A stretch of DNA of 64,000 bases from Plasmopara viticola. Taxonomy: Eukaryota > Oomycota > Peronosporomycetes > Peronosporales > Peronosporaceae. The notes under the pieces are model-generated. The model saw nothing but the letters and a program-made list of their open reading frames with translations, had not been told where the DNA came from and ran no database searches. How positions within the stretch are numbered: position 1 is the stretch's first letter; each line of letters begins with the position of its first letter. This document shows, one piece after another, positions 27,138-37,987 of the stretch. Both the position numbers and the translations under genes were made by a program. The stretch spans positions 124,001 to 188,000 of the forward strand of contig MBPM02000036.1 in NCBI GenBank assembly GCA_001695595.3, written 5' to 3'.

Positions 27138-30100
27138 GAAATTTTCTGTCTCAAAGGGTGAGGCTTTTTGCATAACCGGTGAGTCTGAAGGCAAGTTTTA
27201 CACCAATTGAGGCTTTACCCCGGGCAATGAACTTGATTCGACAGCATTTGAGCTATCGTTAGACTTTTTGCTGCCTTAGTCAACAAAAAGTCAGATAAGT
27301 GTTCGCTAACGTCCTTTCGGCATTCGTTATCATCGTTGTCGATCATACACGGTGGTGCCTGAGGACTACCATACATACAAGTGCGGAGTGCTCACGCACT
27401 TTCTTCATGGTCGAGCTAAAAAAAAACTTTTCAGAGCCTCCTAACCCAAGCATCTCTTTGGTGAGCGATATATTTGACTCGCCGCCTTAGCCGCACGCTC
27501 AGACTTTGATGTAGGCACAATAAGCTTGGTCATGACTAGTTTTTTTGTGTGGCTGCAACTGCTCCAAAATCGTAAAGGAAGACTCGCTCAGCCACTACCT
27601 GAGCGGCACGGTCGAGCCCTACAACAAATTAGCGTGACGGTACCATTTTCTTAGGGGGGTAGAAAGAAGGCGCCGCGCACGGCTTGGTGCTGAAAATTTA
27701 AGCTTTGGTTTTACACCTAAGTAACGTCCTTAGGTTTGCAAATTCTGCTCTAGCTCTTTCTTGCTAAATATCTTGGACTGTACGAAGTAAAAAAAGAATA
27801 TGAAACCTAACTCGAAATAATTTTGAAACGCCTGTTTAAACACTATTTCAGCATATAAATATTCGTGATTCCCTCTTCTGATCGCCTAGAATGCCTAAGA
27901 AACCTTGGGTGTCTATTTAGCCTTTTTTGCTTGCGCATTGCATCTAATCTATGTAAGCAGTTGACCATCTGCAGCCCTGCGAATGTACAAGTGCATTAAC
28001 ATGCTATAACAATGTCTTCATTGACAAATTAATACCGCCTATGGAAGCCATACATACTTTTTATAGAGAGGCACCTAGTATGATACCTCTCTTTCTATTA
28101 ATTTTAAGGTAGTAAGTAGCACATGAGATAAATATTTTTAGAGGGGGTCTTAGTGATGCTAAACAATTGCATTTATTCACTATTTAGAGCTCAAAGATGG
28201 CGAGACGTCCGACGCACGCGAGTCCGCTCGACCACAGAATGGTACCATTTATAATGAAGTTAGATAACTGGTGTGAACAGCCTGTAAAAAAATGCTTTGC
28301 AAACACCAGCTGCCATTGCAGAACGACAAAGCGTCTCACGAGCGCTCGATACGCAACTCCATGCACACAACGTCTTCAGAAAGCTACGACAGAAAGGGAG
28401 CGGGTTGATTGCGACAGCGAGATGAAGCCACTTGGTCATTGTTGCACCTATGATTTGAACAAGGAGGCTACCTGGTCGGATCTTTCGCCTTAGTCATTGA
28501 ATCTAGCAATTCAAATGTGCCTCAGTGGCACACGTTGCCAAGATACTGGCACAGATTGGGGGTAGGAAATGCAATTTGAGCTGACATGAATTTCTGCTGT
28601 AAGTTTATAAGAACTCTGATAATAGAGTTTGGCGGGTAGTAGGAGAAAGAAGAAGAGATAGAAAGTTATTAAATCAGTGGTGACACCCACCCATTTGCCC
28701 AATGTATCATAAGTGGTATCAGCAACAGTAGATTAATATTATGCAATGCCCGGTGGGTTACATTTGTGGTGACGCAACGGTTACTTTTGTGTTCATTGTG
28801 TGCTAATTACCTTCTGACAGCAATCCGCATGGCATCAATCTTCTCGGCAATCATGATCGCGGAAGCTAGCGTTGAAATATCGTGCTCTGTTTAAATTATC
28901 GATCATTGCTTTGAAGGTGGTTCCCGAATATCTAAATGAAGATTACAGATACTTTTTTTACTTTATAGTATCGCTTTGCACCTTTTCAAGCATATTTTTT
29001 AGAGATCCTCAAATATTTTTTCACTTTTATACCGTTTATTCGTCATAATTTACTTAAACTACCCAAATTTTGGTAGTTTGTGGTGGCGCCAAATCCTTCG
29101 TGCTCTTTCGCTGTCCGCCAGAGCTTCACATCCGACAAGATGACAAGATATGCCTACCTGAAAGTCCTCATTCTTTGCTACAATGCATGCACGTTTCATA
29201 CCGCGTTTGATGACAGACCCACAGAATCCATATCCATGCTCTTGACAGCTTTTAGACCAGAATCTGGATATCTTCAGCGACCAGCCACACACGGATTGGC
29301 GCCATAAAAGGTTTATCGTCATGCGTCCTTCTCAATCTCGATGCCTCGAAACACCTTACTCACACGTAAAGAGTATGTTTTTACCACATCCTTGTCGTCC
29401 TCTGAAATGTCCTTCAATTGTTGTTTGTACGATGTCGTCCTTGAAATTTAAATGCACGTCATCGTACGACACATTATGGTTCCCTCCGGATGACTCGCCA
29501 TTAAAATTGAGCTTCATCTCTTTGTTGCAATTAAAATCAGTGTTCAGATGTGCCCATCGTTCCAAGTTGTTTACGATTCCACGTATGCCTCTAACACCTT
29601 AACTTTTCCATTCTGTTTCTTTTGTTAATGGTCGCACGATCACCACATCCTTCTAAAGCAACCAAATGGTCCTGTGAGGATAGCATAGTATCTGCCCGCA
29701 TCTCCTCAGTGACAATGGACTTCCTCTAGTCCGTACATTACTATACTTCCAGAAATATATTAATATTATTACTACTCTAAGCATGGGAAACATGAGTACA
29801 AAGTCGGGCGGCTCGCTGGCGCATCGTACATGGCCCGGACATGGCCACCGGACGTTCTCAAGAGTCCAGTCAGCTGGTACATACCTAGGCGGTGTGTATG
29901 GCGTGTACATAAAAGACAGTTCAAGCCCCTCGTCCCTCGTTTTTAAGAGGTTTTCAGGGGATGTTTTCTCGTGAAAGTATCCACTAAAAACTCTCAAAAG
30001 GCATTTTCGAGCGTACTAGATCCCACGGGTAACAAACCCTCGTAGATCTGGGCTGACCCCATGCCTTTCTATCGTGCTTGGCACAGGCACGACTACCTCA

Positions 30101-30193
30101 TTCTCGAATTTCGTACCCGTTGCGACAGCAGCTCCGTCGCGCTCGACTCGACCCGTCCAAGCCGTTCATTCGAGGCTTCAAGAGTCCCGAATC

Positions 30194-30961
30194 ATGAGTC
30201 TCAAGCGATCACAGCACTCGATGGAGGCGTTGAGTGCTTCGTTTTCGTGCAGGTCAAGAAGTCCCACGAAAAGCCGTCGCCAATGTCGCTCGCTCCACTC
30301 GTCCATGTTGTCAACGTCGTCGTCCTCTTCGTCCTTCTCTGCCTCGTGGTGTGAGGCGTCGCTTCCGCTTGCATCAGCGCCACGGACGGTTGAGATCATG
30401 TGGGGCGGCGTCACGGCGCCAGGGTTTACGCTCAAGCGAAAGCGGACGGGGGTCATCTTGGTCAGTACCGTGACCCACGAGATCCAGACCGCCACGTCGC
30501 TGAAAGTTGGAAGCGAACTGCGACTTGTCGGTGGCTTTCCCGTCACTCGCCTCTCGCTGCAAGACGTCAAGAAGGTCATGCTCATGGCTCCGAAACCCGT
30601 GAGTCTTGTGTTTGTCAACGCCGACGACGTGATGATTGGGCACGTCGACAGCACGCCCGACGTGGACGAGTTCATGACGATGCCACTCTGTTCGTCTGGT
30701 TCCAGGTCGCCAGCGCTTTCAAGTACCATGCTGAGTGCAAATCCGCCCGAGGACTCGAAAGATCCTGGCGACGACAGTGGCAGCGACACGTCCATGACGT
30801 TGTTGCCAGCGTACTATAGCGCACGCTCGGAAAGCAACGAGTCGAAAAAGCGCAAAGTGTCCAGGCTCCAAGTTGCGCTCGATCGGTTCAATCGACTGTT
30901 GAATCGTCCCGTGCGACAAGCTGGCCTCCATTGTGCTGCTGAAAAGAGCATTGTCGTGTAA
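30194..30961 (+). CDS. PDZ-domain protein, paralogue A
   Basis: The frame from the ATG at 30194 gives 255 residues. A Ser/Arg-rich N-terminal 60 residues is followed by a PDZ-like domain at about 64-142. It has a GFTL carboxylate-binding loop in the position of the canonical GLGF, then a SLKVGSELRLVGG turn and a VSLVFV last strand. A Ser/Asp-rich linker follows, then a conserved basic tail ending in Ser-Ile-Val-Val. PDZ domains bind C-termini of partner proteins and assemble scaffolds. A paralogue with the same architecture lies at 37130-37987 on the other strand. Similarity to it extends upstream of the ATG in the same frame, back to at least 30100. So the real start may lie further 5', by an upstream exon (the frame is open from 30020) or a GTG at 30074. 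No ATG is available in that extension. Confidence 0.72.
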   Translation: MSLKRSQHSMEALSASFSCRSRSPTKSRRQCRSLHSSMLSTSSSSSSFSASWCEASLPLASAPRTVEIMWGGVTAPGFTLKRKRTGVILVSTVTHEIQTATSLKVGSELRLVGGFPVTRLSLQDVKKVMLMAPKPVSLVFVNADDVMIGHVDSTPDVDEFMTMPLCSSGSRSPALSSTMLSANPPEDSKDPGDDSGSDTSMTLLPAYYSARSESNESKKRKVSRLQVALDRFNRLLNRPVRQAGLHCAAEKSIVV

Positions 30962-31545
30962 CCTCACTGCTCGCTTTTTCACTCTCACCCTCATGCTCGA
31001 AGCGAGCGCTCTCTCCTCGCAAACTGGCCGTGACAGGGAGACTCCCCACGACAATGATTCGTCGATTCAAGGCAAATACCGTGCAGCTGCGGACACTTTC
31101 CAACCCTATAAAATGTAAATTTTAAAAAATAGACGGCTGATTTTTTTGTCCCACTTATTTAAACGACTTAGCTGACGACTGGCGTGAGTGGTACGAGGAT
31201 GGGACGCCACTTGGTAAAAGCGTACCTACAATGAGCCAGGTACGGTGTCGACGCTTCCGAGAAGATGGTGCCGGCTCGTGGGTCGTAAATGTCGTCAGGG
31301 TGTGGATTTATTCACATGTGAGACGAGACGAGATGTTGAACTGTGGAGTTGAAAACGACCCTCATTTATGGCGCTCTTTTCTACAAACCCGGATAGAGAT
31401 GAGTAGAAGATAGTCATTAAAACTACCTTTTATGACACATTAATGCGCCATTGCAAGGTTATAAACCACGTTGAATGTAAGGCATTCCTTACTAGGTGTT
31501 ACAACTATGCCGTTAATGCATTTATGATACATGAAGATTGTGCGA
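30962..31545. other. Flank between PDZ gene A and the retroposed repeat
   Basis: No gene is visible. The first 150 bp are the 3' flank of PDZ gene A. The remainder has scattered stops in all frames and ends at the 5' target duplication of the retroposed repeat. Confidence 0.4.
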
Positions 31546-31898
31546 TACGGACAGTAAAAGCTTGGAAAAGGTTGGGGTGACGCCCTCCTTCCAAGCGCGG
31601 GGGCTAAATGCTCGCGCGCTTCGGGCAGGTGCTCTCGGGCATCTGCAGGTCTCTAACGAGTCTCACCCTCGACGCGACGGTCTCCAGCACCGGGCGCCAC
31701 CTGGGCTCTTACCAAGTCAGAGCTAAGCAGAATAATGGAAGACCCTCACGACCTCGGTGCTGGCTGCACTGCCCGCCGAACGAGACCCGACGTATGCGGA
31801 CACCACTCTATGCCGTGGGCTAGCCAGACTGAGCCTAGCACGTGCATAACTTGGCAACGCGATAACGTAAAATATTACATTACATTACGGACAGTAAA
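31546..31898 (+). mobile_element. Complete retroposed repeat with 13-bp target-site duplication
   Basis: The 13-mer TACGGACAGTAAA occurs at 31546-31558 and again at 31886-31898. Between them lies a unit of about 327 bp that ends in a pentanucleotide tail (ATTAC repeated). Its 3' 240 bp match the copy at 15095-15342. Direct duplication of the target plus a simple-repeat 3' end is the signature of target-primed reverse transcription, so this is a SINE or the 3' end of a LINE. I could not find convincing RNA polymerase III A and B boxes in the first 80 bp, nor any protein shared in frame between the copies. The class is therefore open. The intact duplication suggests a fairly recent insertion. 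Confidence 0.8.
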
Positions 31899-32649
31899 GA
31901 AAGACGATGCTGAAGTTAGGCAATGATCTAAGCTGCGCTATAGTAACGTCTTGCTATCAAAAAGAACTGAAAGTGATGTAAAGCACGATTTCACCAAATA
32001 GCTTGAATTAATAAATGTTGTAAGGTTGCTTGTTACTAGCTGAAGGCGGTATGGCTACTCAACAAGAGTCCACTGTAATTGCCAAGCATGACGCATTGGC
32101 AGATGTGTGCTTGTTAAACTTATATGCGTCACGCTTGGCAATACAGAGAAAGATTTTCAGGCCATTCTTAGCGCACACATTCGAGACCTCCTTCTCGGTT
32201 GACCAAGCCACTAAGTTTTGTGCTGCAGAATTTTCTTGTACTCACGGTGTCCAGCAAGCTCGAAGCCAACGACCAACATGACCTTTTTCACTTTTTTCAA
32301 CGCTGCGGTTATCGCGATGCGGCTTGGAGCACGGAATGCAACATAAGTCCCTACGGTAATTCAAACTCGTTCTCATAAAAGAAAATCACGATCAGGAAGA
32401 GGCCAGCAAGTCTTTGCACAGTTTTCTGGACTGAGCAACATGTTGCTACAGACAATCAATTTCTTGTCAATCAAAAGCATTGTGTCGCTTACTTAGAATT
32501 TTGTACGGGTATATTTTTGTCAAAATAGTGTTTTCGTGCGCTATCGTGCTTCGCTCATTCAGCCCCAAGCGACCTTAAGTAAAATTGCTGGACGAAGAAG
32601 AAGCGCTTGTGCTGACTTTTCGACCTGCCAGATACGGAACCTGATGCTA
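31899..32649. other. Spacer before the Gypsy fragment
   Basis: I see no gene. An open frame at 32030-32281 (+) has no recognisable content. The stretch may be the degraded continuation of the Gypsy element next to it, but no LTR could be defined. Confidence 0.35.
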
Positions 32650-34000
32650 CCTCACCAGGTATATAAGGCACGTATCTTAGATATGCTCGAAATGGTGGCA
32701 TTCCAGATGTAAAGTGTACGCGTCGATTATTGCTATCTCCGCCAAATGCACAATGCCATTTCGATCTTTTTGTGCTATTTTATCAGCATCTCGAAAATCA
32801 GATTCAACTAAACGCTTTGTTCTTTACACAAGCCCATCCGTTTGCGGCCGAGAAGTCAAAAGAAAATGTGCCGCGTTCTCACAGTGGACACGATTGCTTG
32901 CCAAAGTTTGAACGTAAAGCTGGCAATTCAATCGCTTACAAATGTGCGTTAGGCATGCCGTGGTCTAACGTACACTTCCTTATGCAGGCGTTTGCATTTT
33001 CTGCAGTATAGTCTGCTATTATCGTGGCGATTAAAATAGCCTTTTTTGCAAAGTGATCGATAGTCACCATGCCGGCGTTAATATCACAACTGGTCTACTT
33101 GAGACACGATGAAATCCATTGAATTGTCGATCCATCTGTCTCTATAAGCATCCAGTGAGTAAAGTGGTCTGGCAATTTAGTCTGCTGAGCTTTGCTGTGC
33201 TGATGCAATTCGCAATTGCTGACGTAGCTGTGGATGCACTTCGTCATTCTCGGCCAATAGTACTTCTGACGCACAGTCAGATAGGTTTTGCATAAAGTTC
33301 GGTGTGGTCTGCCGATACGGAATATGAATTATTATAGATGACGCTTTTTTATACACTCATGGGTTATTGTATTTGCCTGTTTGGTAAGCAAAGTACCCTT
33401 TAGCAATGAGTAATTTGACTTATCTTCTGCATTTTTTATCAATGCCATCGCAGTTTGAGCCACTGCGGTCTTGTTTGTCCTGGTTGTTGTCACCACATTT
33501 TTGCGATTCTTAAACACTCTTAGTAGCTATATCAAGCTGAGTTTGGGGAGTACTTGGACTCTACATTGCGCGCTTGAATTCCGGATTGCGCGACAATGCA
33601 TCAGCCACAGTGGCAAATTTACCGGGATCCACTTAAATAAAGATTGAATTTAAGCAAGCTCGATAAATCATCGGCCACTTGCGACTTATATTCTATCTCG
33701 TCAAAATTGTGGCAATACTTTCCAAAGACAAAACTTTATGCCTTGCTTTCTTGAGGATCTCAAAAAGCTTTTTTTGTTATCGTAATGCTGACCATTCACA
33801 AATCGACCGGCTTCTTATATGGCACATCCAAGCATCTGCAAGCATCACAACAAACAATCTGATCAACTCTGAACCCACTTTAAACTACTCTTGGAGCTGC
33901 GTGAGCTCATTGGCCTTTTTTTCTCCTCTAGACAGTGCATCTGCAAGCATTAACAACAAACAACCCGATCGATTCTAAATGCGCTCATTACTACTCTTCG
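32650..34000 (-). mobile_element. Decayed Ty3/Gypsy retrotransposon fragment
   Basis: Read on the minus strand, three Gypsy pol landmarks appear in the expected order. The end of the RNase H region reads LADALSR near 33953-33927. The integrase zinc region reads YYWPRM with the H and C residues following at about 33275-33181. The start of the integrase core reads VTIDHFAKK at about 33069-33040. Stops and frame changes interrupt all of them. The LADALSR stretch is present twice about 105 bp apart (near 33832 and 33937), a small tandem duplication. No LTRs, primer site or gag could be found, so the outer limits are estimates. The element cannot be active. Confidence 0.6.
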
Positions 34001-37000
34001 GAGCGGCGCCAGACCCTTTCCTCGACCTTTCTTCGCTGATAGGCATCCTCACCTCCTCACTTGCACTTCCGTCGCAAGTCTTTATTGTTTACGGGATTAT
34101 TGTTATGTAAGCGCTGTACTCTTATTCTGACGCCAGCTGCTTAGTAACTTGAGGGGGAAAGTAGTGAATACTAATACCGCTTCTTAAACCCATGGCAGCA
34201 TGAGAAAAGCGTGTGCCATCAGTTTATGACAATAAAATTGCTAAAACTGCACTGCGTTGAGAGATCTGAAACTTATTGGACTTTCGACTTATATAACCAG
34301 CTAAACCGGTCAGCTGCATCATTTTTTTAAGGTAGAGGTAAAGTCATCAATTTCATGCAAATCCGGCATCCTTCCTTTTAAACCTGAGATGAAACGCTAA
34401 GCGAGGAAAAGGTCTTAACATTCGGCGTACGTTTATTAAAGACATATTCGGATGTGGTGTCCAGAGATCTACCCTCAAAGTCGCATCGGAGCGGAGTTGG
34501 GCACGAGATTGACAAACTCAATGACCACTCGGCCTTTGTTGAGTAATTTATGCCTTCTTCGTTAAAATGCGAGACTGGCATGGTGTATAAGGTCGATACA
34601 TGTCATACTTTTTGCGTCCGGAAACAAATAAATGTAGTGATTAGTATATGCCCATAATAAACCAAACAGTGCCATGATATTGTCACAAACGCCTATTCCT
34701 GGAAACAAAAGCGGGTGCACTATGTATCGTATACTGAATCATTTAGATTCAGGTTAAAGACTGTCATGGTCGACACAACTGCGTGACCACACTATGAAAC
34801 GCCGCTAAGGCGTTCGATAGTTTTACGGTGTCACTAGACATTTCTATACAGCGGCTACCGTAGCTCTTTGCTTAAAGCGTAAATTTAAGCCTCTGCTTTT
34901 CGTTTTACGCTCAGATTTGATACGAGCGCTATTTGTCTGACTTCGAAAGCTATCATCAGTCCAGTCTAATACTGCTTTTGCATTTCCAATACTAATTAAG
35001 TTTTACTGACACAACCATTTGATGGGTAAATGTCATAGAAGTACTATATAGCATAGGAATTTGACTTACATCCATTAAATCGTGACCATTCAACTTTTGA
35101 TACGATTCTACTGGCGCCTCCGTATTTAGGGCTGCCTTCGTTGATTCTCGAAGCTTATGTTACACACCAATAATGAGACACAAACTTAGCTCGTGCAACT
35201 TTAATGCGCATGACTTTAGACTCTGTGACTCCATACAAGTAACACTTTCGCTTCGAATTTTTGTATAGCAGACACCATCTTTGTATTTTGTGGTACTTTT
35301 TAAAAAGGCTATAGAGGAAAGCAATAGATCGCAAAGCTCACGCAGCAAACTCAGATAAGCAACCTTTTTTGTTACTTGCACCTAGTACGTAGTCAGGGTC
35401 TGATGCAATCGGCATTGAAGATACACAACTCCGCGCGCTCCATTTACCCTTCGTACAAATTTAATAGGACTTACGCCATATGATCAATCTCACACATCAA
35501 CTCTTAACTTCGAGATTAAATTGAGTTTCTCCTGCAGCAAAGTCCAAGCTCTGCCTGAAAGCCTGTGGCTTCTAAATCGAGTTGTTTAAAGATGCCACTA
35601 AATGACACCTTACACACTGTATGCAGGATAGCAACCAGTGGGCTCATTGCGCGCGCCTGCACTCCCTTCCTGTTTTCTTATTGAGCGTTTGTGCCTGGTA
35701 AGCTCAAGCTAATAATCCATATTTCAATATAGCACAAAAGCAAAAATAAGTGACCCCGAGCTGACTCTGTATAGACTTCGTCACGTCGAGATAAAGAAGT
35801 AGCGCGTCAACAGAAAAGCGCGAATAATCGACCAATATGCAACGATGATAAGTCCGTTTAAGTTAATTCACTACAGGCCTTCTTAAAGCCAAAGCAAGCC
35901 TTTGATCAACAATTGCCAAATCAAGTTAAGTCATACGCACCAGCCGCTTGATATCACTTAATAGATCTTTATCGCTTTATGTCCACGCGCATGGTATGTG
36001 AACAGCTTCTCCAAAACGATCCCTCAGCGGCTACACGCTATGGAAGGTACCGAAGTTACTTCTCAAAAGGTCGACTATATGTTTCATACATGCCACATTT
36101 TAGCAATGTAGAAAAAAATCCAGCTAATTGTAAAATTAGAAGATAACGCCACATTCCTTTTTTAGCTATAAACTTTTGGTAATGTTTACGCAAGCAATTT
36201 CGGGTAAGGAAAGACAAGAGCTGCGAAAATTCTAGGCGTAACTTTGAAGGCGACAATAAGGATGAATAGGAAAGAGATCAATTTTGACCATTTTTTAAGG
36301 CAGTTCCAGCAGTAATGAATGACCCAATTCATAAAAAAAATGCATAGCTGTAGCAGTGTTCCACTACTTTTTGAAGCATTCGAAGACAATTAGATTGTCT
36401 GATGGCTTATTGAAGCTGTGGCGGCCGCTAGAAGCTACAATTTTATGTACGACGAAGCTCGTTCCAGAAGGAGCAAGAAAGTATTGTGCAACGTAAGCCA
36501 ATTACTGCGTGCAATAGAAGGAATGAAATCGTAATACCTTTACATTGAAGTTGGAACAGGGTGCTTTACGAGTTCATAAAGCCCAAATCGATCCATATTG
36601 GGTACAATGTCTATTGCACTGTGCCCTTTTCTAGCGAACTAACTTTTGCTAGCTTTTCAGTCATCAACTAATGCCGGTGATGAAGCTATCAAAACTCTCT
36701 GTCCTGACCGGTCAAAGAAAAAAAACTGTGCAACAACTATAGCTCTACCGATCTCGCACCAGCCTGCAGTATGCTGTCCTAAACCAAGAGACTACTGCGA
36801 CGAGGAAGCCGTGCTTATACTGTGTCTCGGAATGGCAGTGAAAGTGTGGGATTAAATGAGTCTGTAAAGTGTGTGGCAACTGGTCGCTAGTAAAGCAGCT
36901 AATGTTCGGCAAAAGTTTTACAAACTTTGCGTGGGTAACCTACACCTTTATACAATGATAATATAACTTTTATCGCATTCCAAATCTTCAACGAGGTAAA

Positions 37001-37129
37001 ATTTTCTGACCGAGGCTCGACCTGACGCCATTTCTAGGACGTCTTCATTGTTGTCAAACTCATAGATTTCTTCAATAAGTAATACATATACATAGAGAAG
37101 GATGTGTAAGAGGTGTTCACTCATTCTAC
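34001..37129. other. Gene-free stretch before PDZ gene B
   Basis: Nothing recognisable as a gene. Open frames are below about 75 codons and have no domain features. The first part may belong to the degraded Gypsy element. No tandem array or long inverted repeat was seen. Confidence 0.45.
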
Positions 37130-37987
37130 CTACACGATAATGCTCTTCGTGTCGGCAGAATGCAAGCTCGATCGCCTCACCGGACGATTCAATAGCTGAT
37201 CTATACGACGTAAAGCCACTTGTAGCTTAGAGACCGTGGGCTTCCTAAAAGCTTTGCTTCTAGACGGCGTGCACGGGAATGTTGGCGCTGAGACTATTGA
37301 GCTGACACCGTCACTGTCACTATCACTGTTCTTTCCATCATCCTCGTCAAAATTGCTCGTCTCAACACTCGTGCTGTGTCCCACACTTGTACTGGAAACG
37401 GTCGAGGACGCCGACAGTCGACGTAAAGCTTTCTTTTGCGTTTTTCTGTAGTCTCCTTGCTCAACAAGTACGTCTCTTGCATTCACAAACACGAGGCTCA
37501 TGGGTTTTGGAGCCATGAGCATGACCTTCTTCACGTCTTCCAGTGTGAGGCTATCGACAGGAAAGCCACAAACAAGTCGAAGCGTGCTTCCAATTTCAAG
37601 CTTTGAAGTCCTTTGCATCTCATGCGTCAGAGTACTGACGACGATGAGACCCGTCCGCTTTCGCTTAAGCGTAAAGCCTGGCGCTGTGACCCCTTCCCAC
37701 ATGATCTCAACGGTGCGTGGAGCTGATGCCAGCGACAGCGACGGAGTGTATGAAGACGGCATTGACGTGGATCCGTGCAATGAGCGACTGCGGCGGCTTT
37801 TGCTCTTGGTTTTGAAAGTGGGTCCCAACGACGCATCGCTGCTGTTTCGAAAGGGTTCCATGCGCTCCTGCGGTCTCTTTCGTGCTGGTGTTGCAGTGAC
37901 TAGGACACTGTAGCGACTTGGGGATTGAACAAACGATTTGCAAGAAGGACGAGAAATTGGTTGTGATCGAGTCCTCGTAATGCTCAT
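37130..37987 (-). CDS. PDZ-domain protein, paralogue B
   Basis: This is an intact 285-residue frame with ATG at 37987-37985 and TAG at 37132-37130. It is built like paralogue A: a basic, Ser-rich N-terminus, a PDZ-like domain at about 91-170 (APRTVEIMW, then the GFTL ligand loop, GSTLRLVCGFPV and SLVFV), a Ser/Asp-rich linker, and a basic tail ending Ser-Ile-Ile-Val. The first strand and ligand loop are nearly identical to paralogue A, while linker and N-terminus are diverged. The two genes face each other about 6.2 kb apart, consistent with an inverted duplication later filled by mobile DNA. The tail fits the class II PDZ-ligand pattern (hydrophobic-x-hydrophobic), so the protein could bind itself or its paralogue. 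Function is otherwise unknown. Confidence 0.78.
   Translation of the reverse strand: MSITRTRSQPISRPSCKSFVQSPSRYSVLVTATPARKRPQERMEPFRNSSDASLGPTFKTKSKSRRSRSLHGSTSMPSSYTPSLSLASAPRTVEIMWEGVTAPGFTLKRKRTGLIVVSTLTHEMQRTSKLEIGSTLRLVCGFPVDSLTLEDVKKVMLMAPKPMSLVFVNARDVLVEQGDYRKTQKKALRRLSASSTVSSTSVGHSTSVETSNFDEDDGKNSDSDSDGVSSIVSAPTFPCTPSRSKAFRKPTVSKLQVALRRIDQLLNRPVRRSSLHSADTKSIIV

Larger units (their letters stand above)
20373..30193. other. Gene-poor stretch of about 10 kb
   Basis: No gene can be supported with confidence. Near 20960-21200 lies a fragment resembling one at 49090-49245 (listed separately). Minus-strand frames at 29059-29322 and 29356-29565 look protein-like, but they contain no motif that I know and have no clean start. 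They are most likely old transposon pieces. The rest has short random frames and AT-rich spacers. No tRNA, satellite array or CRISPR-like repeat was seen. Confidence 0.45.

Noticed and set aside
30178..30795. 205-codon minus-strand open frame
   Set aside because: It is antisense to PDZ gene A. A matching antisense frame exists over paralogue B (37500-37913), as expected from shared codons rather than a gene.
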